Assembly: GCF_013368755.1 (NCBI RefSeq)
Contig: NC_049562.1
Span: forward strand, 3,224,001-3,288,000
Source: Talaromyces rugulosus
Taxonomy: Eukaryota; Ascomycota; Eurotiomycetes; Eurotiales; Trichocomaceae
Direction of reading: 5' to 3'
Length of the DNA: 64,000 bases
A model generated the notes under the pieces. That model made no database searches and was not told the DNA's origin. It saw only the letters and a program-made list of their open reading frames with translations. This document shows positions 45,578 through 57,666 of this stretch, piece by piece. A program made the translations under genes and the position numbers. Position 1 is the stretch's first letter. The number at the start of each line of letters is the position of its first letter.

Positions 45578-48500
45578 ATGACTGCCAAGTACTGTAGGGA
45601 CGGGGAAGCTGTCGTGGCTGTACGTTGCCGATCCCTACACCCAAAACAACGCGCGCTAACTTTGAGCCCCCAAACACAGCTCAATGGCAAATGGGTGGCT
45701 CACACGCACACTCTATTTGCGGCGCTTGCCTTTTTCGGCGCATTGATTGTTGGAGCTCAGCTTCATTATAACAAGATTGTGCAGAATGAATATTACGGCT
45801 ATCCCGAGGAATGGTTCCCCTCTGTGTCTGCCACCATCGGCGACCGCTACCCAGAGCGTTCTGTCTTTCAGATTTTCATTGCCATCACTTCCGGCCCGCG
45901 ATTTGCCCTTGTTTGCCTCTGGTATCTCTTGACCGCACGGCCGGACTCGACGCTGCCAAAGATCGTCGCCGGCACTGGCATCTTCAGGACGTTGACGTGC
46001 GGTGGCTGGACCTATGTGACGTCGACAGATGATCATGACTGGCACGACATTTTCATGATCTCCTATCTTCTCGCTACCTTGCCCTGGACACTCGGCTGCC
46101 TCGCTCTGAGTCCTGCCAACCGCCGTGCCGTGAAATATCGGAAAATTCTCGCCGGGCTCTTTTTTGGCTCTTTGGTCCCGTTGGTCTACTTTTTCATCCA
46201 GCATAAGGTGCACAAAGTTGCCGGAGGTAAAAAATCTCCCTCGATACTTTGCATTCAACGGCTAATCTCATCTTCCAGCGTACACGAAATATGCTTTCTT
46301 CGAGTGGAGTCTCATCCTCTTTGATGTCGGGTTCGATGCGGTCACGGCTCTTGACTTTGAAGCGCTTGAACTTGTCGTGAGGGACGTGAAAGGGGTCAGC
46401 AGAGGGTATGTGCAGTGGCTCCCAAAATAGGGAAATGTATGGTGTTTAGTGGCTGTGGTTGCCGATTGGAAACTGATTTTAATGATATGTCAACAGGCAA
46501 TTGAAAACGACCGCAGACTCGATAGTTGAGAAGGAGTATGTATATTATAAAAAATCGTAACGAGCCCCTGTGAAAAAACATGTGTATAACCGAATCCTAG
46601 GAAAGACAAACCAATCGGCCAAACGTTTGGCCAGGCGTTCTCTTGGTCTGCAGCCATTGACGCCGCCGCCGACATTTACAACGGGGTGAGTTGCCGAATA
46701 ATCAAGGGAAATTATGATTACGTGTTGACTCGTCACAGTTTGTTTTCTGGTCCAACTTCACCTCTCTCGGTGTTGTTGTCTGGTGTATGTTTGAGCCCAG
46801 TATCCTCATTTACTCGGCCATTTCTAATCATGAATGCAGACTTTCCTCTTTGGCATATGGGAATTTCGGGATACGAAGTCGCCATGCTCAGCACCATATC
46901 CCCGCTAATTATGGAAATCCCATCTATGCGATCCCTGGCGGTGCGCAATGCCCATGTGCTCCATTTCCTGGAACTAGTAGGTCTCGCGGCTTTCCTTGTC
47001 GAGGAACCAGCGTATCGCCTTTTTGCCGTTAGCTTTAGTGTTTCTATGGGCTGCCTGGCCTGGTCGGCGACCTTTTATAGCGAACGTTTTCAGGCCATAC
47101 GATTGGAGTCTCGAATCTCCTCTTTTGCCATTGGCCTTGTCGCTTCAAACGTTGCTAAATTTGCCTTCCAAACGAATAATCCTGTCTGGCCAATAATGAA
47201 TTCTGAAAATGGTGGCTGGAACAAATTCGGCCTTTTACTCGGCGTCCTGGCCGCCATACGCTCCTCGCGGCGACCAAGTGTCAGCGGAGGCGACTATTAT
47301 TCTCCGTCTGGTAAAAAAGGTTCAACCATCCTCAATGGGCTGGGTGTTGGGGGAATCATCTTTGGTATGCATTCACTTCTGTCTGATTCGAGTACAATGA
47401 TCAGCTGGGTCTGGGAAGGGTTCCCTATAAGAGGTCCCATACAAGTTCCTCATGGCACTTGGACGATCTTTGCCATGAGTGCGGGCCTGCTGTTCGGTTT
47501 CTTCTACCCGCGTTTGGCTGGGTCATGGACGGTCTTTGGCATTGGTTCTCTCGGTGCTGCCCTCCTCACCCGTTACAGTCATTGGACTGGCTTCTATGGC
47601 GGCCTTATTCTTGCCTTCTACTTGATGGCTGCTACCCCGGTACTCTTCACTGCTGCCGTTCACCATTCTCCTGTGTCGACTTTCGGAGTGGCATTTGTTG
47701 TTTGGGTGTTCATGGCTCTTTTCCATGTTTGGGTTGTGGCATATGCCTTCGTTCCTGGCGGCCCCTTGGTACGAGAGCGCACAGATTGGGTCATGACAAC
47801 TCTCATGTTACTCATTGGGGCTGGTGTCTTTTCTACCGCAGAGACAAACTCTTCCTCGGGCTATTCAAAACAACAATTTCTGAATCCAAACAATCGCATA
47901 CAGCGCTCTTATTTTGTTTACGCTCTTGGAATTCTACAGCTCTTTTCAGTTGCTATTGCATACCTGCGGTTCCCAACGAATGACTACGTGCCTTACCACA
48001 AAGATGACAAAGTGGTGACGGCTGGAATCTGGACTGTCCACTTTGGCCTCGACAATGACATGTGGTCATCCGAACAACGCATGATCAGCCTGATGCGCGA
48101 GGCTGAACTCGACGTCGTTGGTCTATTGGAGTCTGACACTGAGCGTATTATCATGGGTAACCGTGATTCCACAATGTTGATTGCCGAAGAGCTTGGCATG
48201 TACGTTGATTATGGCCCTGGCCCTAACAAACACACATGGGGCGCCGCCCTTCTGTCCAAGTTCCCAATTCTTAATTCCACGCATCATCTTTTGCCCTCAC
48301 CGGTGGGGGAACTGGCACCCGCCATCCATGCAACTCTCGATATGTATGGTGAGATGGTGGATGTGGTTGTTTTCCACTCTGGACAAGAAGAAGATCCAGA
48401 AGACCGCCGATTGCAGAGTGAATATCTTTCGAAGTTGATGGGTTCATCGCCACGACCATTGATCTTGCTTAGTTATCTTGTGACAAAACCTCTAGAGGGT

Positions 48501-48876
48501 AACTACAATACATATGTCAGCGATGTGAGTGGTATGAGAGATATTGATTTTACGGATTGGGATCGATGGTGCGAATACATATTGTATAAGAAATTGAAGC
48601 GCACAGGCTATGCGAGAATTTCGCGAAGCAGTATCACAGACACTGAACTTCAGGTATGATACGACAGTTTATATTATGTCTTTTCTTTATTAACAGCTGC
48701 TAATACTCTCAACACAGGTTGGAAAGTTCGTTGTCGGTCAGCCAGAGAGCAAGAAACAGAAGCGTATTCCCGAGGAATTGGTCCCTGAGGGGCTTCGTTT
48801 CCCGGCCTTGTTCAGAGGCGAAGGAGTTCGTGGCCACCATTACCACGTGTTTGATGAGCCAAGATACTATAAGTAA
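45578..48876 (+). CDS. cwh43: GPI-anchor ceramide remodelling protein Cwh43
   Basis: Eight exons: 45578-45619, 45680-46226, 46279-46405, 46497-46535, 46601-46685, 46739-46784, 46840-48653 and 48718-48876. They give 952 residues, one fewer than yeast Cwh43. The N-terminal part is a Frag1/DRAM-like multi-helix membrane region (GKWVAHTHTLFAALAFFGAL, then FFIQHKVH). The middle adds ten or so more helices. The last 250 residues form a soluble endonuclease/exonuclease/phosphatase-like domain starting near AGIWTVHFGLDNDMWSSE, with LDVVGLLESD. In yeast Cwh43 replaces diacylglycerol by ceramide on GPI anchors in the ER. The first intron was chosen at the strong GTACGT site; because it is 60 nt without a stop, its retention would stay in frame. 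Confidence 0.93.
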
Positions 48877-50276
48877 TTGTTTTTTCAGTCTGATTTTACT
48901 GTCAAGCGTTTTCAATTTGTCTCAAGGTTATGCATAAGCGTGTGCTCTAATGTGTTGATGCCAATTTGCTGCCCCCTCAGTGATGTTTAAGGGTTTTTAA
49001 ATATTTTTTTAGGCGGCAGAATGGCCCATGTCCAGCACAAATTAACGTTTCTATTATTGACGCCGAGCATGTCTTCTAATTTTGTGAAGTAATCAATTCA
49101 TTCCACAGGATGGCTTGTTTTGAGTCATCAAAGTATCCCTTGATTTAGAGCCTCCTTTTTACCCTGATAATGTCCCGTGGCTTTTCTTTTCTCCCTACTG
49201 AGATGGAACACAGAATCATGAGACCCTTTATGGACAAAATGAGGGACTATCTTTTTGAAATGTTAGAATTCTATGTATGTCTTGTATCATTATGTTCCTC
49301 GGTCTACATTCCAAACTAGACCGAGAGCCTCTTTTATTGGACGGCGCCCTTGAGGAATGAGGTCAAAGAGACACTGTCGATGCACTGTGGTCTGTGCTAC
49401 AGCACATTTGAGTGTTGAAATCATCCTATTATACCTCAGATCATCACATTCTACATGCTAACGTCTCCCCGGAACATCTTTCCGACTGTTTCTACTCAAG
49501 AATGTTGACCGGTACACTCCAGACTTTCGCTTGAGGTTTTTTGATGTTTGTCTTGCCATTGGATGTTGTGATTGTATTTCCCCGGGATCCACTAAGAATA
49601 TCTGATAATATATGGAGAGGCCCAGTTTTTTTTTATTTAAAAAGGGAACCCAGGAATTGAAATGAGGGGATAGAACAATTTGAACCTATTTTAGATCGAT
49701 CGAGATGACCATTCTTGGAGACAAGGTTCACGCATAAGCACACGTGCACGTTTTCCTAGCTAGTATTAATATATTTGATCTGCGCCAGTCCCATAGAATT
49801 CTTCCAAGTCCTTGGTTCAGTGACAGTCATTCTTTCTCTTATATACACTTGGGTTTCTGGTTTTTCCTGGTACATGACGCAGTTGGCAAAGACACAGTAC
49901 TTGACAAAGGATTAAAGTATGGAAAGGGGGAAACGGAGGCGTCTACAAGGGCATCCTTGACTGAGTCTAATCACTGTAAGCTATTCTGCTAAAGATATAT
50001 TGCTTGGACCGTACGAAGTCCTCTAGTGCTGCTGCTAACCCTTGCAAATAGGTTTCCGTTTGTCTGGGAGGGCTTGTTCTGGTGCCTAGGCCATACTTTT
50101 TTTTTTTAAGATTGAGGCAGTTCAATCGTAGGCCAAGAACCGAAATATTTGGCCCAGTCTTAAGAATTTTAGGTGGCAAAACATTCGATTGATATTGTGT
50201 CTTATTCCGTGTATGGTAAGTACCATAACCCTGCATATGAAAGACGCCCTGTCTCACGGTGGCAGCAATCTTGATC
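48877..50276. other. Long intergenic region
   Basis: 1.4 kb without a supported gene. A perfect 9-bp inverted repeat (ctcggtcta / tagaccgag) with a 10-base loop lies at 49298-49325. Several T-rich runs are present. The short open frames here (for example 49744-49992) show no family features. Confidence 0.5.
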
Positions 50277-51110
50277 ATGGAATCATCACGAAAACGACGA
50301 AAAATAGAGGGAAACTCGTTAACCCCTTCAAAGGCTTATATATTTCCTTCTGGAATTGTCAAAGCTGAACGATTGGTGCAAAGAAGTACTCCCGTGGGTT
50401 TTCAGATGGGGCGAGTTCACACCTCGCCCTCGGAAAGACATGTATCGTCTCCAAATCCAGGGCCTTCAAACAGCTTGTATTTGAGTCATAGATGTAAACA
50501 TGGATCTCTGGTACATGTGGTACCACGGTCGACGGCTCCTGTATTCACAGATCAGCAGCCCTCTACGATTCCTTGGTTCGCCCAAGGTCGATTTGTGGAG
50601 GAGCCGCAACAGATTGGTTCTGTTATGGGACACTTTTCTGGAAGAGGCAGACCGTTTGACTCTTCTTTCGATATACAGTTACTCCCCAGAGCTCATATCC
50701 GAAGCCGCTCCGAGGCGAGCGGTTCATATTCAACCACGCAGCTTGATCGAGGAACGCCCCAGAATTCCATATCAACAGTTAGAACTGCAAGCCAAAACAC
50801 GTCGCTCAACCAGGTTCCACCGAGCATAACAAACAGTAGCTGGAGCACGAACCCTGCTCAAAGGCCATGCGAAGAGTTCGCTGCCGATAGTCCCGAGGAA
50901 CGGGCTCCATTGCTCTCGAATATTCGCCAACTGACACAACAACGAGATGCAGTTGGTAGACCCAAATCAAGTGACCAGCAAACAATGGCAGAAGAAAGAC
51001 ACGAGATCTTTCATATTGTCAAGTACAAGTGTCTGTGGTGTGTTGCGATATCCATCTTTGTGGGAATATTTTTGTGTCTTTTCCTCTATGCTTTTCACAT
51101 TGTCAAATGA
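50277..51110 (+). CDS. Hypothetical protein with a C-terminal membrane anchor
   Basis: A single open frame of about 277 residues from the ATG at 50277. The N-terminus begins with a basic cluster (SSRKRRKIEG). Most of the protein is Ser/Pro/Arg/Gln-rich, without repeats, and probably disordered. The last 25 residues form a single hydrophobic helix (CLWCVAISIFVGIFLCLFLYAF) with a short HIVK end, so a tail anchor with the bulk in the cytosol is likely. An acidic SPEERAPLL segment that could act as a sorting signal precedes it. I do not recognise the family. A frame this long with a clean anchor at the end suggests a real gene, but no splice or codon evidence confirms it. Confidence 0.55.
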   Translation: MESSRKRRKIEGNSLTPSKAYIFPSGIVKAERLVQRSTPVGFQMGRVHTSPSERHVSSPNPGPSNSLYLSHRCKHGSLVHVVPRSTAPVFTDQQPSTIPWFAQGRFVEEPQQIGSVMGHFSGRGRPFDSSFDIQLLPRAHIRSRSEASGSYSTTQLDRGTPQNSISTVRTASQNTSLNQVPPSITNSSWSTNPAQRPCEEFAADSPEERAPLLSNIRQLTQQRDAVGRPKSSDQQTMAEERHEIFHIVKYKCLWCVAISIFVGIFLCLFLYAFHIVK

Positions 51111-51630
51111 TACCCCCAGTCAATTTGTAAGATTTCGGACCTAGTTAAGAAACATTAAATAAGGAAACAACTCTTCTCCGGTATCAATTTCTTGCTCGTA
51201 ATTGGTATACAATCGCCATGGCTTGGCTTGGCTTGGCTGTGCTGTAAATGTAATTGATAAGTTAAGTCTGTTCGTCCGTCGATTGCTAACCAGAGCCAAG
51301 ATAATACATCCATGATACCTACAGTTAAAATAAGACAAACATTTAACACAGCCCCGAATATTGCAGCTTTTGAACGGACCCTATGATTGGCCGAATCGGA
51401 GAGAGTGCAAACCCTGCAAACATCACTTGCGGAAACGCGACAACCGTCCAAAGCAAGCTTTCAACCATTCTTCATTGTTTGTTCCCTTCATGCCAGAACA
51501 GCCGCAAAAAAAAAAAAGAATCAAAAATCTACAGCATCTACTCTTCAAAAGCTTGATATCTACGGAGAATTTACTGCGGTCGTGGGAAAAAAGCCCCCCA
51601 AAACGGCGCCATTAGGCGTCCGTAGCCAAC
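51111..51630. promoter_or_regulatory. Intergenic region upstream of cft2
   Basis: A short direct repeat (ttggc units) lies at about 51219-51240 and an A-rich run near 51506-51519. It should hold the cft2 promoter. No gene is seen. Confidence 0.45.
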
Positions 51631-54600
51631 ATGTTCACCTTCACGCCGCTCCTCGGGGCACAGTCCTCGTCTTCAAAGGCATCCCAGTCAATTCTCGAGC
51701 TTGAAGGTGGAATCAAGATCCTCGTGGATGTTGGCTGGGACGAGACTTTTGATACATTGGAACTAGCTGAGTTGGAAAAGTAAGTTCAGCGCAACAAGCA
51801 CAACGCGTATATATTTCTTTGATCTGACTTGGAGCTTCTCTCATAGGCATATCCCGACGCTTTCTCTAATTCTTTTGACCCATGCGACAATTTCACATCT
51901 CGGTGCCTATGTGCATTGCTGCAAGGCGTTTCCTCTTTTCACACAGATTCCAGTCTACGCCACTAGTCCGGTTATTTCTCTCGGGAGGACACTTCTACAG
52001 GATTTGTACGCCTCTACACCTCTCGCAGCAACCTTTTTACCAAAGTCTTCGGTAGCGGAACCCGGTGCTTCCATTTCGGCTTCGTCTGAAGCAGCGTCAG
52101 TAGGGGAGAATGAACAAAGTCATAGCGAGATAGCCTCCACCGGTCGAATTCTCCTTCAGGCACCCACTACTGAAGAAATCGCGCGATACTTCTCACTCAT
52201 TCATCCACTAAAATACTCTCAACCCCATTCGCCTCTTTGTTCGCCGTTTTCGCCTCCTCTCGATGGCTTAATGTTGACCGCGTATAGCGCCGGGCATACC
52301 GTTGGAGGCACGATATGGCACGTTCAGCATGGTATGGAGTCAATTGTTTACGCAGTTGACTGGAACCAAGCAAGGGAAAACGTGGTAGCAGGTGCGGCAT
52401 GGTTTGGCGGATCTGGCGCGAGTGGCACAGAAGTTATTGAGCAACTACGTAAACCCACTGCTCTCATCTGCAGTAGTAAAGGGGGCGATAAGTTCGCGCC
52501 ATCTGGTGGTCGTCAAAAGCGGGACTTGCTTCTTTTCGATATGATTCGCAGTAGTCTTGCCAAAGGTGGTTCCGTCTTGATCCCAACCGATACCTGCGCC
52601 CGGGTTCTAGAGCTCTCATATGCTCTGGAACATGCTTGGCGTGATGCTGCTGAGTCTGCCGATGGAGACGATGTGCTAAAAGGAGCTGAGCTCTACTTCG
52701 CAGGTAAAAAGGCTCATAGCACAATGCGGCTTGCAAGAAGTATGCTGGAATGGATGGATGAGAGTATCGTCAGAGAGTTTGAAGCTGTCGAAGGAGATAA
52801 TGCAACGGCTGGCAAAGGCCAACCAAGGACTGATAGCCAAGCCCGCAATGCCCCTGGTACACGAGACAAACAAACTACAAAACTCGCACCATTTACTCTG
52901 AAGCACTTGAAGATTGTTGAAAGAAAGAAGAAGTTGGAGAAGATCCTCACAGACGGGACTCCAAAGGTAATTATTGCCTCTGACACTTCATTGGATTGGG
53001 GTTATTCAAAAGAATCTTTACGTCACTTGGCGCAGGGTTCCCAGAATCTGATCGTCCTCACCGAGTCGCTTCCAAATCGGTATATGAATGATGACTCGAG
53101 TGATGACCCAAAACTATCAAAGAAAATGAGTCTTGGTCGTATGATATGGAAGTGGTATGAGGAGCGCAAGGATGGTGTGGCAATGGAGACGGCGAAGAAT
53201 GGAGAGTTGCTCGAGCAAATCCATTCTGGAGGACAAGACCTTGTCGTGACCGATGTAGAACGAACGCCTCTTGACGCAAATGAGCAATTATTGTATCAGC
53301 AGTATCTCGCCACGCAAAGGCAAATTCAAAACACGTCACAGGCACGCGGAGAGTCAACTATTGATGCGTCCGGGGATGCTCTCGATGATGATGGAGCAAG
53401 CTCGACTTCATCAGAAGACTCGGACTCAGAGCAACAAGGGCGAGTCCTCAACTTCTCGACCTCATTAGCACACTCGAATCGAAACAAGCTGGGCCTGAGA
53501 GACGAGGACCTGGGTGTCAACATTCTGTTACGGCGCAAAAATGTTTTCGACTACGATGTCCGTGGGAAGAAAGGACGAGAGCGAATGTTTCCATATGTTG
53601 CTCATAAAAAGCGTGGAGATGAATATGGTGAATTCATTCGCCCTGAGGAATACTTGAGAGCGGAAGAGCGCGAAGAAGCGGATACGCAAGAAAATTTATC
53701 CAGATCTCAGGGCGAGATGAAGCTAGGGCAGAAGCGTCGTTGGGACGAAACCGGACCAAGCGGCCGTCGGTTATCAGGGGGGGCTGGCAAACGCCAGGCG
53801 ATCTCTCAGAATGGGATACCTACCAACACCGAGGAAAATATCGGGTTGGCCGATGAAGTAGCTGTGGATGGCGACGACACTGAATTGTCTGAAGATGAGC
53901 CTGACGATCCGCTATTTGACGGCCCGGCCAAATCCGTATATCATCAGTCTAATCTTACTGTGAACGCACGCATAGCGTATGTCGATTATATGGGGCTGCA
54001 TGACAAGCGGAGTCTTGAAATGTTGATTCCACTCATTCAGCCACGAAAGCTTATTCTTGTCGGTGGCATGAAAGAAGAAACGTCAAGTCTTGCGGCAGAA
54101 TGCCGGAACTTGCTTGCCGGCAAAGATGTCGGCGATCGATCAACGAGTGTTGATATCTTCACACCAATTAACGGAGAGACGGTTGATGCCAGCGTGGATA
54201 CAAACACATGGGTAGTAAAACTCAGCAACAACCTGGTCCGGCGCCTCAAATGGCAGCATGTGCGAAGCCTCGGTGTCGTGGCCATCACTGCACAGTTGAA
54301 GCCGTCCGAGATAGCACCCACCGAGGAAGAAGCCTTGGAGTCGGCCAGCAAAAAGCAGAAACTTTTGGATGGCGAAGGTGAATCCGGCACAGGTTCGACA
54401 GCAGGAGAAGGCGAGCAAGACCGGTCTATCTCCAAGCCAGATGTTTATCCTATCCTCGATGTTCTCCCTGCCAGTATCGCGGCGGGCACTCGCTCCATGG
54501 CCCGGCCGCTCCATGTGGGTGATCTGCGTCTTGCGGACCTACGAAAGCTCATGCAATCGGCTGGCCACAAGGCCGAGTTCCGCGGCGAAGGAACGCTACT

Positions 54601-54757
54601 CATCGATGGAGTTGTGGCTGTTCGGAAATCGAGTACGGGTGCCATTGAAGTCGAGGCGGCGGCGCAGTTTTCTGCGTCCAACCGAAGAGGAACAGGAAGC
54701 TTTCTGGCCGTGAAGCGAAAGATCTATGAAGGTCTCGCAGTTGTGGCAGGGGGCTAG
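51631..54757 (+). CDS. cft2: Cleavage and polyadenylation factor subunit Cft2 (CPSF100)
   Basis: Two exons, 51631-51779 and 51847-54757, give 1019 residues. The N-terminal metallo-beta-lactamase fold is recognisable (GIKILVDVGWDETFDTLELAELEK), but the zinc-binding H-x-H-x-D-H motif is replaced by THATISHLGAY. This is the expected state of CPSF100/Cft2, which does not cut RNA and partners with the active Ysh1/CPSF73. The beta-CASP region follows (LIPTDTCARVLELSYALEHAW; ASDTSLDWGYSKE). A long acidic insertion lies at about residues 500-760, then a conserved C-terminal region with YVDYMGLHDKRSLEMLI and a last KH-like part. Cft2 works in the nucleus in mRNA 3'-end formation. Confidence 0.94.
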
Positions 54758-55165
54758 TCGTGTACAACATGCATAACATACAACACTGTACAATAATCCA
54801 TATTATACGATGCCATGAAAAACATACAATTAGAGCAGACGCAGCTTCGTACCTTGCTTAACCTTGTCTCTCTCCCCTTTGATCAGACCTGATCAGATGA
54901 GACGAGACGATGAGACGAGACGATGAGACGATGTCGGTGACTCTGAGATTCTCTGATGTTGTGAATCATCGCCAGCAGTCCGAAGAGGAAAGAGCGCTCC
55001 CTGACTCATCGGCAGCAGCGGTGGCTCCTGCTGCCAGAGCACACGCGCTGCTCCTGCCGTGTGACACAGCCGCTTCTCTCGCCGTCACTCTTCTTCACAG
55101 CCGACCACTTTTGTTGTTGTTGTTGTTATTCTTGCTCAACCATTGCCCTGTCATATCTCGCGGAA
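54758..55165. promoter_or_regulatory. Intergenic region with tandem repeats
   Basis: A 13-bp tandem (gatgagacgagac, two perfect copies plus a partial third) lies at 54896-54933, after two gatcagat-type near repeats. A gtt-repeat run at about 55109-55126 lies in the presumed leader of the next gene. Confidence 0.55.
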
Positions 55166-56142
55166 ATGCCTCATGTCACGTACAAGTACACGTACAAATA
55201 CTCCGGGCTGGCCTCTATTGACAGTCTACCTCTAGGCCTCCCACATCTCCTGCCCAAGAGACAGAATCGCCAGCACCGGCATCACAGGTCTGTTTCAACA
55301 CCAAAAGAAGACCGACCACCGCGGCCGCTCTATCTTACCGTGAACAACCACCACTACGGGGTGAGCTTTCATTGAATAGCGTGACTCTATACACGTTTGT
55401 ACTTATGGCCATGTAGCATACCCATCGCAAGGGTTACCAATTGCCACAGAACTCGTCCTCGGAACACGAAGCCAGGCTATACCGAGATCACGACGGCCTT
55501 GTTCGGGAATACTATACAAGTGAACCCCGCGGCACCAAATACTACTCCGAGGATGCACTTGCCTCTGAGTCCTACAATGATTCTTCACCTTCAGCTCCAA
55601 GGTCACAACTGCCGCATTCCTCTTTGCCTTCTGAGCACAAGTGCATCCTTGCCTCTCCGTTGCCCGCAACACCAACCGGATGCTTAATTCCCGGAACTCA
55701 GCTTGCCCTCAACATCCCTCGTGCTCTCTCTAACACAACCAACTTCGGAGTTTCGAAGAACGATGGTCTTACTTATGGGTATATATTTCCAACCAAACAT
55801 GCTGTCGTCAACCTTATCGAGCCAGAATGTTTGCCTTTTGATGGGACTAGTGGTTTCCTGTTCCAAGTCTACAAAGTGCCGACTTGTTTGACTTTGCGCG
55901 ATTTTATTAATCAAATTGTGCCATCTAAACCCGGCAGTGCAGAGAGAAGCCCCTCTGCTCGGGGAATCATTGAATGTATCAATCTGGACAATCGCTCGTG
56001 GGAACGGGGGCAGGAATTCTGGATTGGCGGTCCTCGAGGCGATCTCGAGTCTATGAAATTCAATGTCAAGGCCTGCACTTTGGAGGATGTCGGCTGGACC
56101 GAAGAGAGAAGCCCAATTTGGGTGGCCAGAACTTTTGTTTAG
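55166..56142 (+). CDS. Fungal protein of unknown function
   Basis: Two exons, 55166-55360 and 55417-56142, give 306 residues. The intron is 56 nt with GTGAGC/TAG ends. The first 60 residues are Tyr/Lys- then Arg/His-rich. Residues about 65-130 are Ser/Tyr/Glu-rich and disordered. The last 160 residues look like a folded domain, with segments TYGYIFPTKHAVVNLIEP, LFQVYKVPTCLTLRDFINQI, GIIECINLDNRSWERGQEFWIGG and the end CTLEDVGWTEERSPIWVARTFV. I do not recognise the family. The pattern of conserved-looking Trp and Gly residues suggests a small globular fold rather than a membrane protein. The start was chosen as the ATG nearest upstream that keeps the frame; upstream ATGs at 54900-54925 lie in repeats. 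Confidence 0.7.
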
Positions 56143-56388
56143 AGCTCGACTTCTGAAGTGCTCATCTACTATTTTATCTATCATATATGCAGATACGTGT
56201 ATCATATTATGCAGCTTTTTCGTATCATTATTGATGATAACACCGGGGGTTTTAATAAAAAAAGAAGAAATATTTCATTTAAACCTATATTTGGTGGTTT
56301 TTTAAAACCATGTCAACTATATTGCACTTGCATATATCATCAAGCCTTGTATCTCCAATAAATGCGAAATATAAAACCAACGTTGAAC

Positions 56389-57666
56389 CTATTTTGCCTC
56401 ATGTTTATCACCGCTCTCCATCAACGGGATTCCTTCGATGCCCTCTCCATCCTCGAGGTCGTCACCAATGTCAAAGACCTCACTCTCCGAATCCCTACTA
56501 GCAAGGATCTTTCCGCGGTCTTCCCTCATCGTGCGGCGCTGGTGTTGCACCACGACGTAGGCGAAACTGACCAGCTCGGCACTCCAGATAAGAAACCAAG
56601 CCAACATGCCCATGGTCGACCATCCACGGTAGTACATTCCGAGGCCGACGTTCAGAGTGCCCACCACAAAGATACTACGCCCGAGCCAGCGGTGAGCTAG
56701 CGAGAAGATAGTCTTGCGGCGGATGCGCACAAAGTCGATGTGGTGCTTGTAACCAGCGGCGGCCTGCGCGATCAGAGAGCATACCACGACGAGACCGATA
56801 ATTTTGTGGGTGCCGAGATGGGAGGAGCGCAGGAACATGTACAGCGCGCTCCCCAGGGCCAGAATCGAGGCTGACAGCTGGATGACCCAGTGGTATTTGA
56901 AGGCCCGAAGCAGGGGCAGGCGAATTGTCAGGTTTCCAGCAAAGAAAAGACCCATGAAGGCGATTGTCATTATGACACCGTGCACTCGGACTGGAGAAAA
57001 CAGGGCTTCGGCCTCGCCCTCATCACCATCGTGGTTGTGAGGGAGATAGTTGAACCCGATGGTCTCGGTGCCCTGGATTTCTGGAATGCGATCGTCCTTG
57101 TGTGCTTTCCAGGCAGCGCTTAGATCTCCAATAAGAAGGCCATGGTGGTTGTGTATCGTCAAGCTGGAGCTCGCGCTGGAGAAGGCTTGTTGGGTATTCG
57201 CCGCGTATATAAACGAGGAATTCCCCTGCACGTCGATCTCGGAAGGCGACCAGGTGTCACACGAATAGCAGACGAATTGCGCAAAGTATTGGGTCTCGGA
57301 AACATCGGTGCGCAGCACTTGGATGTCGTTGGTGTGCTCGGTTAAGGGAGTAGGCAGGACATGGCCCTCGGCGGTGCGAACGCTGGTGACTAGCGACTCG
57401 CTGTCCTGGGCGGCGTAGATGATAAACATCAGCGAATCCTTCATGCCAGAACCGAAACCGACTGATGTCCAGCCTCCAGTTTCCGAGGGCGTCGCGGTGA
57501 GCGTCACGTAGACATCGTGGCCATCGGTCGTGCTGTTTTGTTGCAGCGTCACGGCCAAGCAGAATTGGGGCTCGTCGTTGCAGTACTGGATCATGCTAGC
57601 GAAGGCAGGGCAGGCCCAGAAAAGAACGAGGCAAAGCGATGCCAACACCCGGAGAGGAGAACCCAT
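56389..57666 (-). CDS. DOMON-cytochrome b561 membrane protein
   Basis: A single exon of 425 residues on the minus strand. A signal peptide covers residues 1-23 (RVLASLCLVLFWACPAFA). The secreted DOMON domain (about 25-200) resembles the cytochrome part of cellobiose dehydrogenase, with the GGWTSVGFGSGM strand region and paired cysteines. Five to six membrane helices follow in the cytochrome b561 arrangement, including HGVIMTIAFMGLF, SSHLGTHKIIGLVVV and SLAHRWLGRSIFVVG, whose histidines would bind haem. The acidic tail is cytosolic. Such proteins pass electrons across the plasma membrane, often to ferric iron or extracellular enzymes; the partner is unknown. Confidence 0.9.
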   Translation of the reverse strand: MGSPLRVLASLCLVLFWACPAFASMIQYCNDEPQFCLAVTLQQNSTTDGHDVYVTLTATPSETGGWTSVGFGSGMKDSLMFIIYAAQDSESLVTSVRTAEGHVLPTPLTEHTNDIQVLRTDVSETQYFAQFVCYSCDTWSPSEIDVQGNSSFIYAANTQQAFSSASSSLTIHNHHGLLIGDLSAAWKAHKDDRIPEIQGTETIGFNYLPHNHDGDEGEAEALFSPVRVHGVIMTIAFMGLFFAGNLTIRLPLLRAFKYHWVIQLSASILALGSALYMFLRSSHLGTHKIIGLVVVCSLIAQAAAGYKHHIDFVRIRRKTIFSLAHRWLGRSIFVVGTLNVGLGMYYRGWSTMGMLAWFLIWSAELVSFAYVVVQHQRRTMREDRGKILASRDSESEVFDIGDDLEDGEGIEGIPLMESGDKHEAK

